Source: Thamnaconus septentrionalis
Lineage: Eukaryota; Chordata; Actinopteri; Tetraodontiformes; Monacanthidae
Length of the DNA: 64,000 nt
Assembly: GCA_009823395.1 (NCBI GenBank)
Contig: CM020510.1
Span: 19,036,773 to 19,100,772 of the forward strand
Direction of reading: 5' to 3'
Of the stretch, positions 1 through 10,930 are shown one piece after another. The notes under the pieces were generated by a model, which was given only the letters and a program-made list of their open reading frames with translations, did not search any database and was not told the DNA's origin. Within the stretch, counting starts at the first letter, position 1; the number at the start of each line of letters is the position of its first letter. The position numbers and the translations under genes were made by a program.

Positions 1-2095
1 GACTACCCTTAACTGCTTATGGGTGGGAAGCTATATATCTTTTTACGGAGCGTATATATACACAGTATTATCGTGTCTATGCAAGACATAACAGAGAAAA
101 AAATGAAAGGCTGAAGTCATAAGCGCTCACCTCAGTTTGTTTTCTCAAACACATCAATCACAACAAATAACACCAAATATAAAATAGAGTGGTCAAAGAC
201 ACGGAAACACGTGAAGTACGAAGTAATTATTGGTACTTTCCACTTTTCAACACCACCAGACAGACAGATGATTCGCATGACGTCTCTGGTGTTGTAAAAG
301 AATGAAACGAATGCAGCGCTGGCTGGTTCGAACAGCTAGCTGCCTGTACCCACCTGGTGGAGTGCGACTGTGTCGTAGTGCCATAAAGCAGTCCAATGTT
401 TTTCATAGTTAGTGAGCTGAGATCTTGCAAGGCTGGTTCTGGGCCAGGAGACACTGTGAGGGCTGTGCAAAGCACCTCATTCTCCCCATAACTCCCCACA
501 ACAACTCGCCAATGGCATAATTATGGTAAACGTGTTCCACAGTTCCTCTTCAACAGAGAATCCTGAGTACTGAAAAGGCCGGTGAGACTTTCCACAGTCA
601 GTGGTAATTAATGTCAGAGCTAACATTAAAATAAATAAAACAAGACTGTAGAATTTGAGGGATGACTTGATGTTGATGAAAATGAGAAAAGCTCTAAATT
701 TGTTTTTTTTTTAACTTTGACAGTACTTTTTTATGTCGGCTGACTGCTCCGAAGACGATGATGAAAAGCATGTTGTCGGTTACATGAGTGTCACAGCGGC
801 AAGATAGTCATGCAGAAAGACAACCTAGCAATGGCATATGAATCTATTCAGTCATATAAAATGACAGCTGGGGGATGGAAGGGTGAGTTCGTATGCAGGC
901 GGTTTCACTTTTGGCAAACTTATGAGGAGAAAAAAAAATAAGTGAAAAAAAATCGACAAATAGTTATTTCTACTGCTTGAAAGAAAAAGAAGACCGAATC
1001 TTCCCTCAGTGTGCTTATTATGCTGTGGTGGGTTAGATGGCATCTATTCTCACAATTTGGGGCCAATATACACGAGTGCCAACTTTTAAAGGGATAATTT
1101 ATGTGATAACATCAGGACTTCTATTCTGAAAAGCCCCTTTTTAAATTCAAGTGGAGTGATAGAAAAAGTCTGAAAAAGAAAACAAACTGGCTGGTCATTT
1201 AGTATACATAGACGTAATTGAAGTTAATTTGTCACAATCAATGGGTATATCATTTAATATACCACAATATTTTGAAATGTTCAGTTACAAATAATAACCT
1301 ATAAATAAACAAAGCAGGGGCAACAATAAGTTTGGTATTTTCATGAGTTGTTTTATTTCTTTTGTCTTAATTAAGGACATTCAAGTCCTTCCAGGATGCC
1401 TGCTTGACGTTGCTGTTAAACTGGATGCAACGCTGCAGTAGTAACACAGTGCTGTTTGAGCATGTTGGCGTGCTTTCAAGAAAAACTAGTCTGATCCCCC
1501 CAAAAAAACACGACGAGGTGGACTAATCAGCCAGCTACAGCAAAAACAAACAGACTGCTAATGAAACAGCTCAGGGTGAGCGCCAGAATACGTGAAACGG
1601 GAGTGCTTGCAATGAATAATTCTGCTCAATAATTTTGGCCCCACCGCTTGAACTTGAAAATTGTGAACCTGTCTGTTATCATCATCCAGGGCTGACCATT
1701 TACGTGCAGGGCGGCAATCTTTTTTTTTTTTTCTTAATTGTTTATACGGTGAGAAAAAACGAAACAAGGATCGAAACTTGTCAACCAAGTGGAAGAGCTG
1801 AACTTTTGGGACTACTCGTTTTTGCAAATTGAAAATTGATTCGGCAGCCTTTTTCTTCTGCCCACAAGAAGTGAGTGCTAACAGCCGCCGCAGAGCTAAA
1901 AGACCTGTCAGGTTTATGGTTGAACTCGTGTTTTGATCAGCGTCGAAATGGAAGAACAAAGTGGCCAGCGTGTTGAATAAATTATACGCTGGGTCTCAGG
2001 GTCTTTGAAGGGTCTTTTGGCGTTCGCAAAGGAGAATAGCAGAAGTTTCCCTGTACCAGCTTTTCTTTCCCTAGTCATGTTGGCATTGAGATTTT
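1..2095. other. Upstream/intronic sequence without a recognised gene
   Basis: AT-rich unique-looking sequence with short poly-A and poly-T runs. I see no open frame with family resemblance, no splice-consistent grik4 signal-peptide exon and no clear repeat. It precedes the CpG-rich block and could be intergenic, or intron of grik4 if the true first exon lies further left. Confidence 0.4.
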
Positions 2096-2199
2096 GTGTA
2101 TTCACGCATCTCCAGTTCGGCCAGTCGTTTTTTTTTGTTGTTGTTGTTGTTGTTTTTTTTTTGTAAGTTTTCTTTCACTACGGCTCCAGAGGTGACAGG

Positions 2200-2553
2200 A
2201 GAATTTTTTGTGGAGTTCGGACGGTGGACAGTTGGGGTTGAAGCAAGCCGCTCAGCTGCGTCAACGCGGAAAAATCTATATTTTTTTCCCCCCCTCGGTT
2301 TCCGCCGCCATCACCGTCCTTTAGTGAGTTGCCGCCCTTCAGCTCGAAGAGGAGGTTTTCTTTCGCTGTTGGACTGTCGGGAGAGGAGAGAGGCTCCTGT
2401 CACCGAGGATCCGTGGTCGTCCTGCCTGTCGTCGTCCGTCCTTTGCCGCCATCAGCTAATCCTAGCCACCCGTTAGCTCGCCGTTCGCCGCCTGTGCCTC
2501 ACGCTAGCCGCGAGGTGCACTCGTCAGCTTCTTTCCAGCCACCATTGGTACTT
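2200..2553 (+). promoter_or_regulatory. CpG-rich block resembling a promoter plus non-coding first exon
   Basis: From about 2230 the sequence becomes CpG-dense, especially 2300-2540 with roughly two dozen CpG dinucleotides by eye, inside AT-rich surroundings. It follows a T-rich run and a TATA-like ctatattttt at about 2276. It ends in ctttccagccaccattggta then ctt|gtgagt, a near-ideal splice donor at 2554. No frame resembles a known protein, so if it is an exon it would be 5' untranslated. It lies 6.7 kb upstream of the first placed grik4 exon on the same strand. It could be an alternative grik4 first exon, the first exon of a nested transcript, or a CpG island without transcription. A weaker donor (attg|gtactt) lies 6 bp earlier. 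Confidence 0.45.
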
Positions 2554-3753
2554 GTGAGTATTTACCGGTGTTCTCATAAAAGCATTAGTCAGCCGGGGTC
2601 AGCTCCAATCGGCCGCAACACTTACCATTGTCACAAGGCCTGCAACGTTTTATTTATTTTATTTTTTTGATACTGCCGGCTTGTGTGTGTGATTGTGTGA
2701 GTGTGTGTGGGCCCACAAAGTCAACTAGAACGTAATTAAGTTTTGAATTAATTTTGTTTTACATATATGTTTATTTTTCTGTATAAATGGTCAACTTATT
2801 TTCTTTTTATGGAAGTCAGTGATTATTAAGTGTTAATGTGTTTATTAAGATTGTGTCATAAAAGGCAATGTTATCTTTGATGCTCAGCTGTAAAAGGTGT
2901 AATTGTACTTTACTCCAACAGAAGGGGAATTAAACTTTACGAACTTGGGGCGCTGCCTAAAGGTAAACTATAGAAAGCGCTACATGTAAATTGCCACCTA
3001 ATAGAATTCCAGCGTCATATTCACGTGCTCTATAAGCCAGCAATTTTCCATGGATTTTCACTTGACCTCGTTTCGTGTGGGCCACGAGTTAAAACTCGCA
3101 TGAGAAGCGGCGGTAAGCAAGTGAAACTGGGCAAAACAGGAAATGATGTACGAGCCGAGGCGGTGTGCTGTTTTCGGTCACATTGTTTACCTGGTCGAGA
3201 GCCGCGGAGCCCGCTCTTCTGTTAATGCTGCGTATTATGAAAACATTTCATATGTGTTTGCTCTCTGCAAATGAATGCACTCATGGAATCAGTCACGCAA
3301 CAAAATGGTCAGAATATGGGATGCGGAACGGCGCAGGGTTGTTACTTATCGTGTCTATGGCGCATAGCCAACCTCATCACGCTAGCTGGAAAATTACCCC
3401 TCTGTGTTTTCACATGGGAAAGAGGAAATGCTTCCGAGCAAAAAGATGAGGCATTTTCCAGGTATTTTCGCTGAACCAAACGTGCTGATTTTTTTCACTT
3501 CTGTGACCATTTCCACACGCGGGGGAAATTTCAAAAGCCTGCAAATTGTCTGCTTTTTCGCTCACTGAAAACTGGGCTTTAGGAACTGCAAAATTGAGAA
3601 CAGTTGACCACTCCAACCACACTCTCACGCTCATTTTTTAATTTCTTTCTTGTTTATCTTATGTCTTATATCGGACAAAATATTTGCAGTTGTGCGAATT
3701 TGTTTGGATCTTCAATTTCAAGGAAAAACAATCACTAAAAACAGCAAATAGAG

Positions 3754-3985
3754 CAGGCATGGGCAAACTATGGCCCGGGGGGCCATATGGCCCTCATAAG
3801 CTTTTCAATCCGGCCCGCCAAACATAAAATAGTTGTATTTCATCCACTTTTTCAGTGTTTCAAGAGTCCTTTTAGTAAAGAGCTAAATACCACGGGGCGT
3901 CAAAGACTTCAGCACCGTCGGCTCTCCACACTGTCCTTCCTCCATCGGAGAGCCCAGCGGCAGCAGCGCCTCCACGTTCTGTAAA
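3754..3985 (+). mobile_element. hAT-like element fragment (GGGCAAACTATGGCCC family), right end lost
   Basis: It starts with CAGGCATGGGCAAACTATGG, the terminal repeat type shared with the intact copy at 32046. The following 200 bp can be aligned with that copy: ..ATAAAATAG.TGTATTTCATCCA.TTTTT.., GAGCTAAATAC and GGGGC.TCAAA. No matching right terminus or 8-bp duplication was found downstream, so this copy appears truncated or rearranged in the GC-rich part after about 3985. Confidence 0.65.
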
Positions 3986-6900
3986 ATTGTTTACTTCATC
4001 AAAGGCCAAATGCCACAGGATTCTCCAGCCCCGCCCCCTTCCGTACATGGTCATGCACTCCCACCCACCCCCCCTCCCCGACCCACCCCTGCCGAAGTGA
4101 AGCCTCTGAGTCGGAAAGAACGTTGTCATTAATTGCCAAGTGCTGTTGGTCAAGAACTGGTTCATTTGATCTGCATTTCACACTCGATCTGATGGAAGGA
4201 GAGATGCAGCCATCGAGCTAATAGAGAAGCCTAGAGATCCCTCAAAAGGATAATGAGCTTTTTACCCTTGACTGCCATTTCCAAGAGGCACTCCACGCCC
4301 GCTGCACGCTTTTCATTGCAACGGCCCCCGCTGCTGTGTCTCGACTTTTGCTGCGCTTGCCGTTAAAATCAGGTCAGATCACTTGATTCCGACCCAGATT
4401 TTAGCCGCGACCGGGGACGCTTCACGTGTCGACGTTCCCACCTGTGAGTCAAATTTTAGATTGCTAGGAAGGAGGCTGATAACCGCGCAGCAGCAGCAGC
4501 AGCGGAGGCAACAATATTAATAACAACAGCAGTGTAAACAACGGCACTCCTGATAAGCATTATTTGCACTCTGTCATTGTGTATTCAAAAAACAGTTTGT
4601 TTGCCTGAAGAAGTTGGCAGTTATTGAAATGAAAGGTGACAGTATTGCTTTATAATTAAATCTATCAGTGTGCTGCTGCTGCAGACGTCTTCGTCTCCAC
4701 ATACTGTAGCATGCACGTTGAACAGCATAGCGCTGCCGTTACATTGCATTAGTGCTCTTTCGCACCAAATCTAATGGCATAAAAAGCTGGGAGGGACATG
4801 AGACAATTATGCCGCGGGCTGGTCTCCAATTATTAACAAAAATTACCCATTTCCGCAGCAACAATTCCTGTATTTTTGGCTGCGTTGCTTTGGTGTGCGA
4901 TCACTGAAGCGTGATGTGGACCGAGTAGATTCAGCAGAAAAAGCAAAGGAAGTTTTTGTGTTTGGTAGACTATTTTTTCCCTGTTGTTGTAGCAATGATT
5001 CCTGGCAGTAAATCTCGTACTGTTTAAAAAGCCCGTTTATGTCTCTTTGGAACAAAGCCACATTTGTGAGGAACTTGCGTTCAGCAGAGCTGAGTATGTG
5101 GGTTGTGCTCGGGAAAATTTTTGCTAAATCTTTTCTGCCGGTGCCAAACAGCTTGTTCTGCCAGTGACTCTTGTTTGGTGTTTGAATGATTGAAGTCCAA
5201 AGAAACAAGACACATTGGCAGTCTGACCGGTTATTTATTTATTTATTTGACAAATAGGAAGCCTCAGTAGTAGTTACCACAGTTGGCCGCAGCAGCCTGG
5301 CACCTCCTCCTCGCCATGGTCTGGTCGCACCGCAGTGAGGTGGCGTCCCAAGTCTTGTGTTGCAACTTAGCCAACATCATTGTGTCAGTCACTCTGACAG
5401 GAACGGCACGTTGGAGCTGATACCACCAGTGTTCAATGAGGTTGCAGTTGAGAAAGCTAGCGGGCGTTTCCATCCTCTCCTCTACCACATTCTAATGGCC
5501 ACTCATGATTTTTGTGATTTCACAAAATTGGCCCAATTTAAAGCAAAAATAAACAAGCTCCCTATGTTACTGTAGGATTTATGGCCTCAAAGCATTGAAA
5601 AAACAAGGAAAAAACAAATTTGAGTTTTATAAGTTTTGTTGAGACTGGCTCAAACTCATGTCATCAGATGACCTGGACCACATGGCGTCACAACGTCTGC
5701 TGCGATTTTTGGATGCCAACTGTGGCAGAATGCAGAAGGTCTCGTTAAGAAGGCTGCATGTCACCACAGCACCTTTGATGTGCCTGCACTAGAAATGTGC
5801 AATCATTTCATGTTATAAAGTAATATGCTACTCTATGGAGCTCTTTGCTCTTGCACTGATACAGCTGATCATCAATGCAACGGATTGCTTGGTCGTTGGT
5901 GGTGGCAAATTTAATTAATGTCTGAAAAACCCTGAATGACACTCTTACATGAAGACACCGTAATGCAATGTAATGTTTGGCCATGACCTTTGATAGACAG
6001 CCGTTTAAAAGAAACAGTGAGATGGGAACGGTGTTTAATATGATTGAGTTTCAAACATTATAAAATTAGCTGAAGCTGTGTCCATAAATTTAACTTTTTT
6101 GCACAACATGTAACGACTGTTTCATTGCTCAAGATCTCTCCTGACTATTTGAATTTGAATTGATTTTATTCAACTATCCAAATTACACACCTGGGATTAC
6201 ACCAAAATGTTCTGGGCCGCACGTGTTCATGGGGCGGCTCGAGAACATGAAGAGAGCGAGGTGTCCTTTTTGGAGCTTTTCAATCAAACAGAAAGGGGTG
6301 CGACCTCAGATAACCTTTGAGTGTCAATCTTTGTGACCATTTTGATTTGGATTGCTTGGGACTCATGATGATATCAGGATATCAGCTGATTGAAAGTGTC
6401 TCATCCTTGGCAGTGAAAAGGTCATTTCAAAAACAGCCCAACTTATTGTGCAGCTTTGTACTAACACAGCTTCGTAACAGGATCATACTGAGGGTAAGAT
6501 GGCTATGAGCTCCCAATGAGCCACTGTGCGGTCGAATAGAATTTGACAGAACACAGTTGATGAGAAGCCGCAAACAGATTTCAAGTGTCAGTTCCTTTAC
6601 TGCGCTGACACCAGGTGACAAACCGGTTTTCTGGAAGGGTCACTGCAATGCAACGCTCGACCCGGAAAGTGTAATTTTGTTGCTGATAGTTGCAGGAAAA
6701 AATTGAATGCAGGTAGTAATGGAAATCAAGTATGTAACACCACACACTTTTCATGTCATGCCTGTCATCTGTGTGTCCATTTGTGCTGCTGCCACTTCTT
6801 TAAAGAAATTGTGGCACACAGGATAGCGCAAACATCGGCTTTGGCAGCATTTTAGCTAATGAACCTGCACTCAGGCATATCAGCATTCCTGATTGACAGA

Positions 6901-7008
6901 TGACAAGCTGGGCCTTTTCTCTTTGGACCGCGTGAGCACTCATTTGAACTGCGTGAGTTGAATTAAACTACAACCTATTTTAAATGGTAAACTGTCCAAA
7001 TTTCAAGC

Positions 7009-7044
7009 TAGAGTAGTATACCGCATCCATAGTATACTACTCTA
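7009..7044. repeat. Perfect 13-bp inverted repeat (hairpin)
   Basis: The arms TAGAGTAGTATAC (7009-7021) and GTATACTACTCTA (7032-7044) are perfect reverse complements around a 10-base loop. The flanks show no further symmetry. It may be the collapsed core of an old element or chance; no function is claimed. Confidence 0.7.
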
Positions 7045-8080
7045 CTATTTTCTTTGCCTATTTATTTGTATTTGTATCAAATGTAGGCAGTATTGTAATA
7101 TTCTTTTAACAACCTTATCCAATACGGCATAATACAAAATATCATAATTATTCCTTCTGTTGCAGAACATTCAGACATACATTTTAACAATGCCTCCATG
7201 GATGTGTGCAAATAGTTAGCAATTTATTGTGTACTAGCTGTATTTCTAGATACTACAGTTACAGCTATGGTACATCTGAATCTGCAATATCCACTCAATG
7301 TGTGTTTTTTTATCCTTAATAACACAGTAAAAGGTTGATGTTTGTTGCTTCTCCCCAATATTCCTGTGGTGTCGGCTGTTAAAGGTTACAAAATAAAGTT
7401 GGTACTTTAAAGAGGCATTGAAATCTACGGCAGACTGCTTTTAATTTGTTTTCATTTTTTTTTTATTTGCTGCAGTGTACACAAGAGATGCATACAAATA
7501 AACATCATCGCTCACCTCTGATGTTTTAAGGAATCATCCACCACTTTCAGGAAACCAACATCAACAATCTTCAAAAATAAAACTTGACTTTTAACAACGG
7601 GATCAATATAGCAGTGCATGTAAACCAGTTTGGACTGTAACAAGTTGCCCTATCATTCTCTGAGGCTTGTATGTATGGCACAGTGATTTAATTCTGTAGC
7701 ACCTTCCCTCAGTGTGGGATCCCTGTCACTGTGACTGTGAGTTTTATGTCTCCGCACAGCCTCTGTAAAAAAAAACAACCACAGCGACAGACGTTTTAAT
7801 GTGCTCTGCCATCGCCCGCAGAAAACCAAAGATATGTTTGTGTCTCTCTAGTGTTTTTGAATTTGCTTGAGAACAAGCTTCAGTTCTTTCAGCTTTTGTT
7901 ATACAGCTCTGATACTGCATATGGGCTGCATTCAACATTTTATAATAAAGAGAAACACTACACTCCAGTGTGTAGATTTAATATGAACAGCATGAAAGAT
8001 GGAATAAAAGCAGTATTCGTAAGATGTGATTTGGGTTTTGGTGTAAAGACCTTAGTATACATTTAAACTTGAAAAACAAA

Positions 8081-8465
8081 GGTTAGCACTGTCGACTCAC
8101 AGCAAGAAGGTCACAAGGTCGATCGCCAGTCCTGATTCTTCTCTGCATGTTCTACCTGTGTTTGCGTGGGTTCTCTATGGGTTCTTCTTACAGTTCAAAA
8201 GCATACAGTGCCGCTCAAAAGTTTGGGGTCACTGACTCATTTCTGCATTGTACTCATAATGGCCATAGAGCTTTCAATATCTTTACTTCATAAAACTGAT
8301 TTTAATGGAGTTCAATGCAGGAATGGGTCAGTGACCCCAAACCTTTGAACTGTAGTGTACACTGTTTTTCTGTGTGGCCCTGCAATAAACTGGCAACTTA
8401 TCCAGGGTATAAACCAACTTTCAGTCAAAGACAGCTTGGATTGGTTCCAGCAAACCAACCATTAA
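8081..8465 (+). mobile_element. Degenerate tRNA-derived SINE, split by a Tc1-type MITE
   Basis: The left half reads GGTTAGCACTGTCGACTCAC, then AGCAAGAAGGTC, TTCTCTGCATGTTC and GCGTGGGTTCTC. After an interruption (8204-8359) the right half resumes with TCTGTGTGGCCCTGCAATAA, then ACTGGCAACTTATCCAGGGT and GACAGCTTGGATTGG. This is the layout of the fish SINE seen almost intact on the other strand at 41849. The tRNA-like box B is strongly mutated here, so the copy is old. Confidence 0.75.
8204..8359. mobile_element. 156-bp Tc1/mariner-type MITE inside the SINE
   Basis: The left end TA-CAGTGCCGCTCAAAAGTTTG continues GGGTCACTGAC. The right end, read on the opposite strand, is TA-CACTACAGTTCAAAGGTTTG, again followed by GGGTCACTGAC. 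TA at both ends fits a TA target duplication. It has no coding capacity and splits the SINE at 8081-8465, so it inserted later. Confidence 0.8.
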
Positions 8466-8477
8466 AGATAAGATAAA

Positions 8478-9073
8478 TACCGTAATTTCTGGACTATAAG
8501 CCGCTACTTTTTTCCCATGCTTTGAACCCTGCGGCTTGTACAACGGTGCGGCTGATCTATGTTTTTTTTTTACAGCTAACGGCCACTAGGCGACCTTCTC
8601 AACTATGGATTTTTGGGTGGGCTCGGGAAAGAGTGAGACAGGCAGTTCGCGCAAACAACGAAAGCAAAAGTGGAACCAAATACAAAACGAGAGCAAGACA
8701 GTTTGCGCAAAGGAAGTTTTCATGCACAAATCCTCATTGTGGAAAACAAACGAAGAATTGCATATGATGCAGCTTTTAAGTTAAAGGCAGTCGATCTGTC
8801 TTTGTGAGCTCCGGTGCGTCGCTGCCTCAAGTCCGACTCCATACCAATTAACCGAGGTGACCAGCGGGACCCCGCAAACAGGATCCGTGGTGCGAGTCCA
8901 GAGTCGCAGGCTCGCAGCCACCGAACCGATCCGTTCCGCGTACCCGTTTCCTGACGAAACACCTGCGGCTTATAGTCCAGTGCGGCTTGTATATGTACAC
9001 ATTTGTTTTTTCCCCTAAATTTAGCTGCGGCGGCTTATATTCAGGTGCGTTTTATAGTCCGGAAATTACGGTA
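8478..9073 (+). mobile_element. Pogo-like non-autonomous DNA transposon
   Basis: The terminal inverted repeats are TACCGTAATTTCTGGACTAT (left) and the reverse complement of ATAGTCCGGAAATTACGGTA (right). They differ at one position and extend by AA, with TA at both outer ends as expected for a TA target duplication. Motifs of the GCGGCTTATA/GCGGCTTGTA type recur near both ends. The inside holds a transposase remnant (see 8689-8806). I infer a deleted derivative of a pogo (Tc1/mariner superfamily) transposon common in teleosts. It lies directly after the SINE at 8081-8465. Confidence 0.85.
8689..8806 (+). pseudogene. N-terminal remnant of a pogo-type transposase
   Basis: Within the pogo-like element one + frame reads ENKRRIAYDAAFKLKAVDLS and then stops two codons later at TGA. 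(K)RRIAYDAAFKLKAVDLA is the opening of the helix-turn-helix DNA-binding domain of pogo-type transposases in fish. The frame has no suitable ATG of its own, ends after about 20 matching residues and is followed by non-coding element sequence, so it cannot encode a working protein. Confidence 0.75.
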
Positions 9074-9273
9074 GATAGAAATTAATTAACGTAAGATTTC
9101 TGTAAAATATTGTCAAGAGGGTGATGAGCGGGAGAGGTCCAAGCACACAGCCTTGCGGTCCACCAGGACATCACAGGGGTCAATAAAGGGACCTATCGGA
9201 GAGGATGATTATCACTCATTGTGTTTCCACCCTTAACCCCGCCGCTTTCTTGTTCCTCTCCCTTTCCCCTCAG

Positions 9274-9438
9274 CTGCCATCCTCGATGACCCGATGGAGT
9301 GCAGCAGGGGGGAGCGCTTGGCCATCACGCTGGCCAAAAACGGCATCAACAAAAGCAGCAACCGCTCGACCACCAGCAAACTGGAGGTGGACATCTTCGA
9401 ATTGCTGCGAGACAGTGAATATGAGATGGGGGAAACAA
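9274..9438 (+). CDS. grik4: grik4 coding exon: start of the amino-terminal domain (partial gene)
   Basis: This is an internal coding exon of a kainate receptor subunit. GluK4 is a high-affinity auxiliary subunit that assembles with GluK1-3 in neuronal membranes. The exon starts after the acceptor ttcccctcag and its first two bases (ct) complete an alanine codon split with an upstream exon. It then reads [20 protein letters not shown], followed by [16 protein letters not shown], and ends with one base of the next Met codon before the donor gtaagt. The [14 protein letters not shown] and ELLRDSEYE stretches fit GluK4 better than its closest paralogue GluK5. They form the first strand, first helix and second strand of the LIVBP-like fold. 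Two N-glycosylation sequons (NKS, NRS) lie in the variable loop after GIN. The upstream exon with signal peptide should end in a codon base g; I did not find it in the window. Confidence 0.95.
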
Positions 9439-9913
9439 GTAAGTAATCAAGGGGTGAAAATGACAGGTAATTACCACAGAGGAGACGGCGTGCTCGCGCC
9501 CGCCCCCACCTTGCTGGATGTGGAGAGAGACGGAGACGGAGAAAATTAGAGAGAAAGTCGTAAATACGGGGCCCACCTCGGGGTCCAGCAGCCGGAGGGA
9601 ACGGCTCCTATCATTTTAGAATCAGCAGGCCTGTCATCTTCAGACCCTCCCTCTCTTGCTCCCTTGCATGCACAGGAATAAGTCTGTTCGCATGAACAAC
9701 TTTCTAGTCAAATGGTGGCAGACAAACCGTTGGAAACAAACAACAGGCCAGTTTGGTGCTGTGCTGCTGAATTAGCTGCCACCATGACAAGCCGCAGGTG
9801 AGAGACGTCGCGCTGTTTGAGAGCCAGGCGGTAGCGTATGGTTCTATACAGGGAAACAGCATTCTAATGCGCCAAAAATTATGAATTTCTGCCAAAACAC
9901 AAATTAAGGGTTA

Positions 9914-10030
9914 AGGGCCAGATCCACAAAGCAATTGCCCGGCTTTTACGCCTGAAAATCCGCGCAAATAGCTCCAAAAACAGTGCACCACAATTTACCG
10001 CTGCGCTCCAGTCTTTGTGGATCTGGCCCT
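9914..10030. mobile_element. 117-bp MITE with perfect 18-bp terminal inverted repeats
   Basis: The ends AGGGCCAGATCCACAAAG (9914-9931) and CTTTGTGGATCTGGCCCT (10013-10030) are exact reverse complements. The 81-bp interior has no open frame. A target duplication is not clear (taa on the left, tca on the right if the ends are taken at GGGCC). The short size and the possible 3-bp duplication would suit a PIF/Harbinger-type MITE, but this is a guess. Confidence 0.8.
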
Positions 10031-10838
10031 CACCGTGTAATGTTTGGGGATTTTGAGAAAAATGGCAACGTCAAGTGGTTAAATTTTAGATTGCAGAGCC
10101 TTTTTGCTCACCCTCCCTCTCCCGAGCTTACCAGCGAGCTACGGTGGCCTTCACACACAAGATGGCAGCTAACGAGAAGAAAGACCCTTGCTTTATGTAT
10201 ATTCTTATATATATAAATTTGAACCATTCTATGGGTAGGAAAACCCAATTAATTTTATTGTTCCGCAAGCATGCACTTTTCATAACATATTTATAGGCAG
10301 CATATAACTATTTTAAACCAATATAAAAACCATAAATCAAGCCAAATTTTACACACTGAGCCTTTAAGTCATTGTTTTGCATTCAATAAAAAGCCTCATG
10401 GAACCTCTTTCATGATTCCGAGTCATTTGTCACGCAGATGTGACAAATCTATAGGCATGACACCAAAGGCTGGAGTATCCAGCCATGGATCGTGTCATGG
10501 CGTCCCTCTGTGTCGCTCGTGCGTTGACCTGCTCCCTCGCACGTCACCTTATATTGGGTGCATATTCGATTGCGGTTACATTTTCGAGCAGGGATTTTAG
10601 AGATGGTGCCTGTGTGTCGGGGTGGGTGGGACGGAGTTACATCTAAAATCGATGCTGTGTCTTCGCGCAGGCAACAAACGCGCGGCGCAAAGATTGATTT
10701 ACAGTGTAACACATTTCCACTTTCGCAACCATACGGGATCTTTTGGTTGTGTCACTCTGCTCGCAACAACAACGGGAAGCAGTCTCACCTTTTCTGTCTG
10801 GTTTACTTCAAACACCTCCTCATGTGGCTCCCCTGGCC

Positions 10839-10930
10839 TGTGTGTGTGTGTGTGTGTGCACGCATGTGTGTGTGTGTGAAGCAGGTGTGTTGGTGTGCAA
10901 ATGGTGCTTTGTCTGTGTGTATGTGTGTGT
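10839..10930. repeat. (TG)n-rich compound microsatellite
   Basis: Two TG tracts, 10839-10858 and about 10865-10878, are followed by interrupted TG/TATG sequence up to 10930. Confidence 0.9.

Larger units (their letters stand above)
2554..9273 (+). other. Non-coding interval before the first placed grik4 exon
   Basis: Mostly AT-rich and without recognised genes. Listed separately inside it are a hAT-like fragment (3754), a perfect hairpin (7009-7044) and a nested SINE/MITE/pogo block (8081-9073). A (CAG)n stretch lies near 4489-4502. The interval 9074-9273 leads into the acceptor of the first placed exon. If 2200-2553 is a grik4 exon, this interval would still have to contain the signal-peptide exon, which I could not identify. 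Confidence 0.5.

Noticed and set aside
2096..2476. Plus-strand frame starting with a leucine/phenylalanine-rich run that mimics a signal peptide
   Set aside because: The hydrophobic stretch is a translated TTG/TTT repeat. The frame does not end in the codon phase needed to join the exon at 9274 and lacks the SPH.LRI sequence expected before AILDD.
9274..9438. Assignment to grik5 instead of grik4
   Set aside because: [21 protein letters not shown] and RFTTL.L.P.NTDIS agree with GluK4, whereas GluK5 differs at these positions as I recall it. A tree with fish paralogues would settle it.
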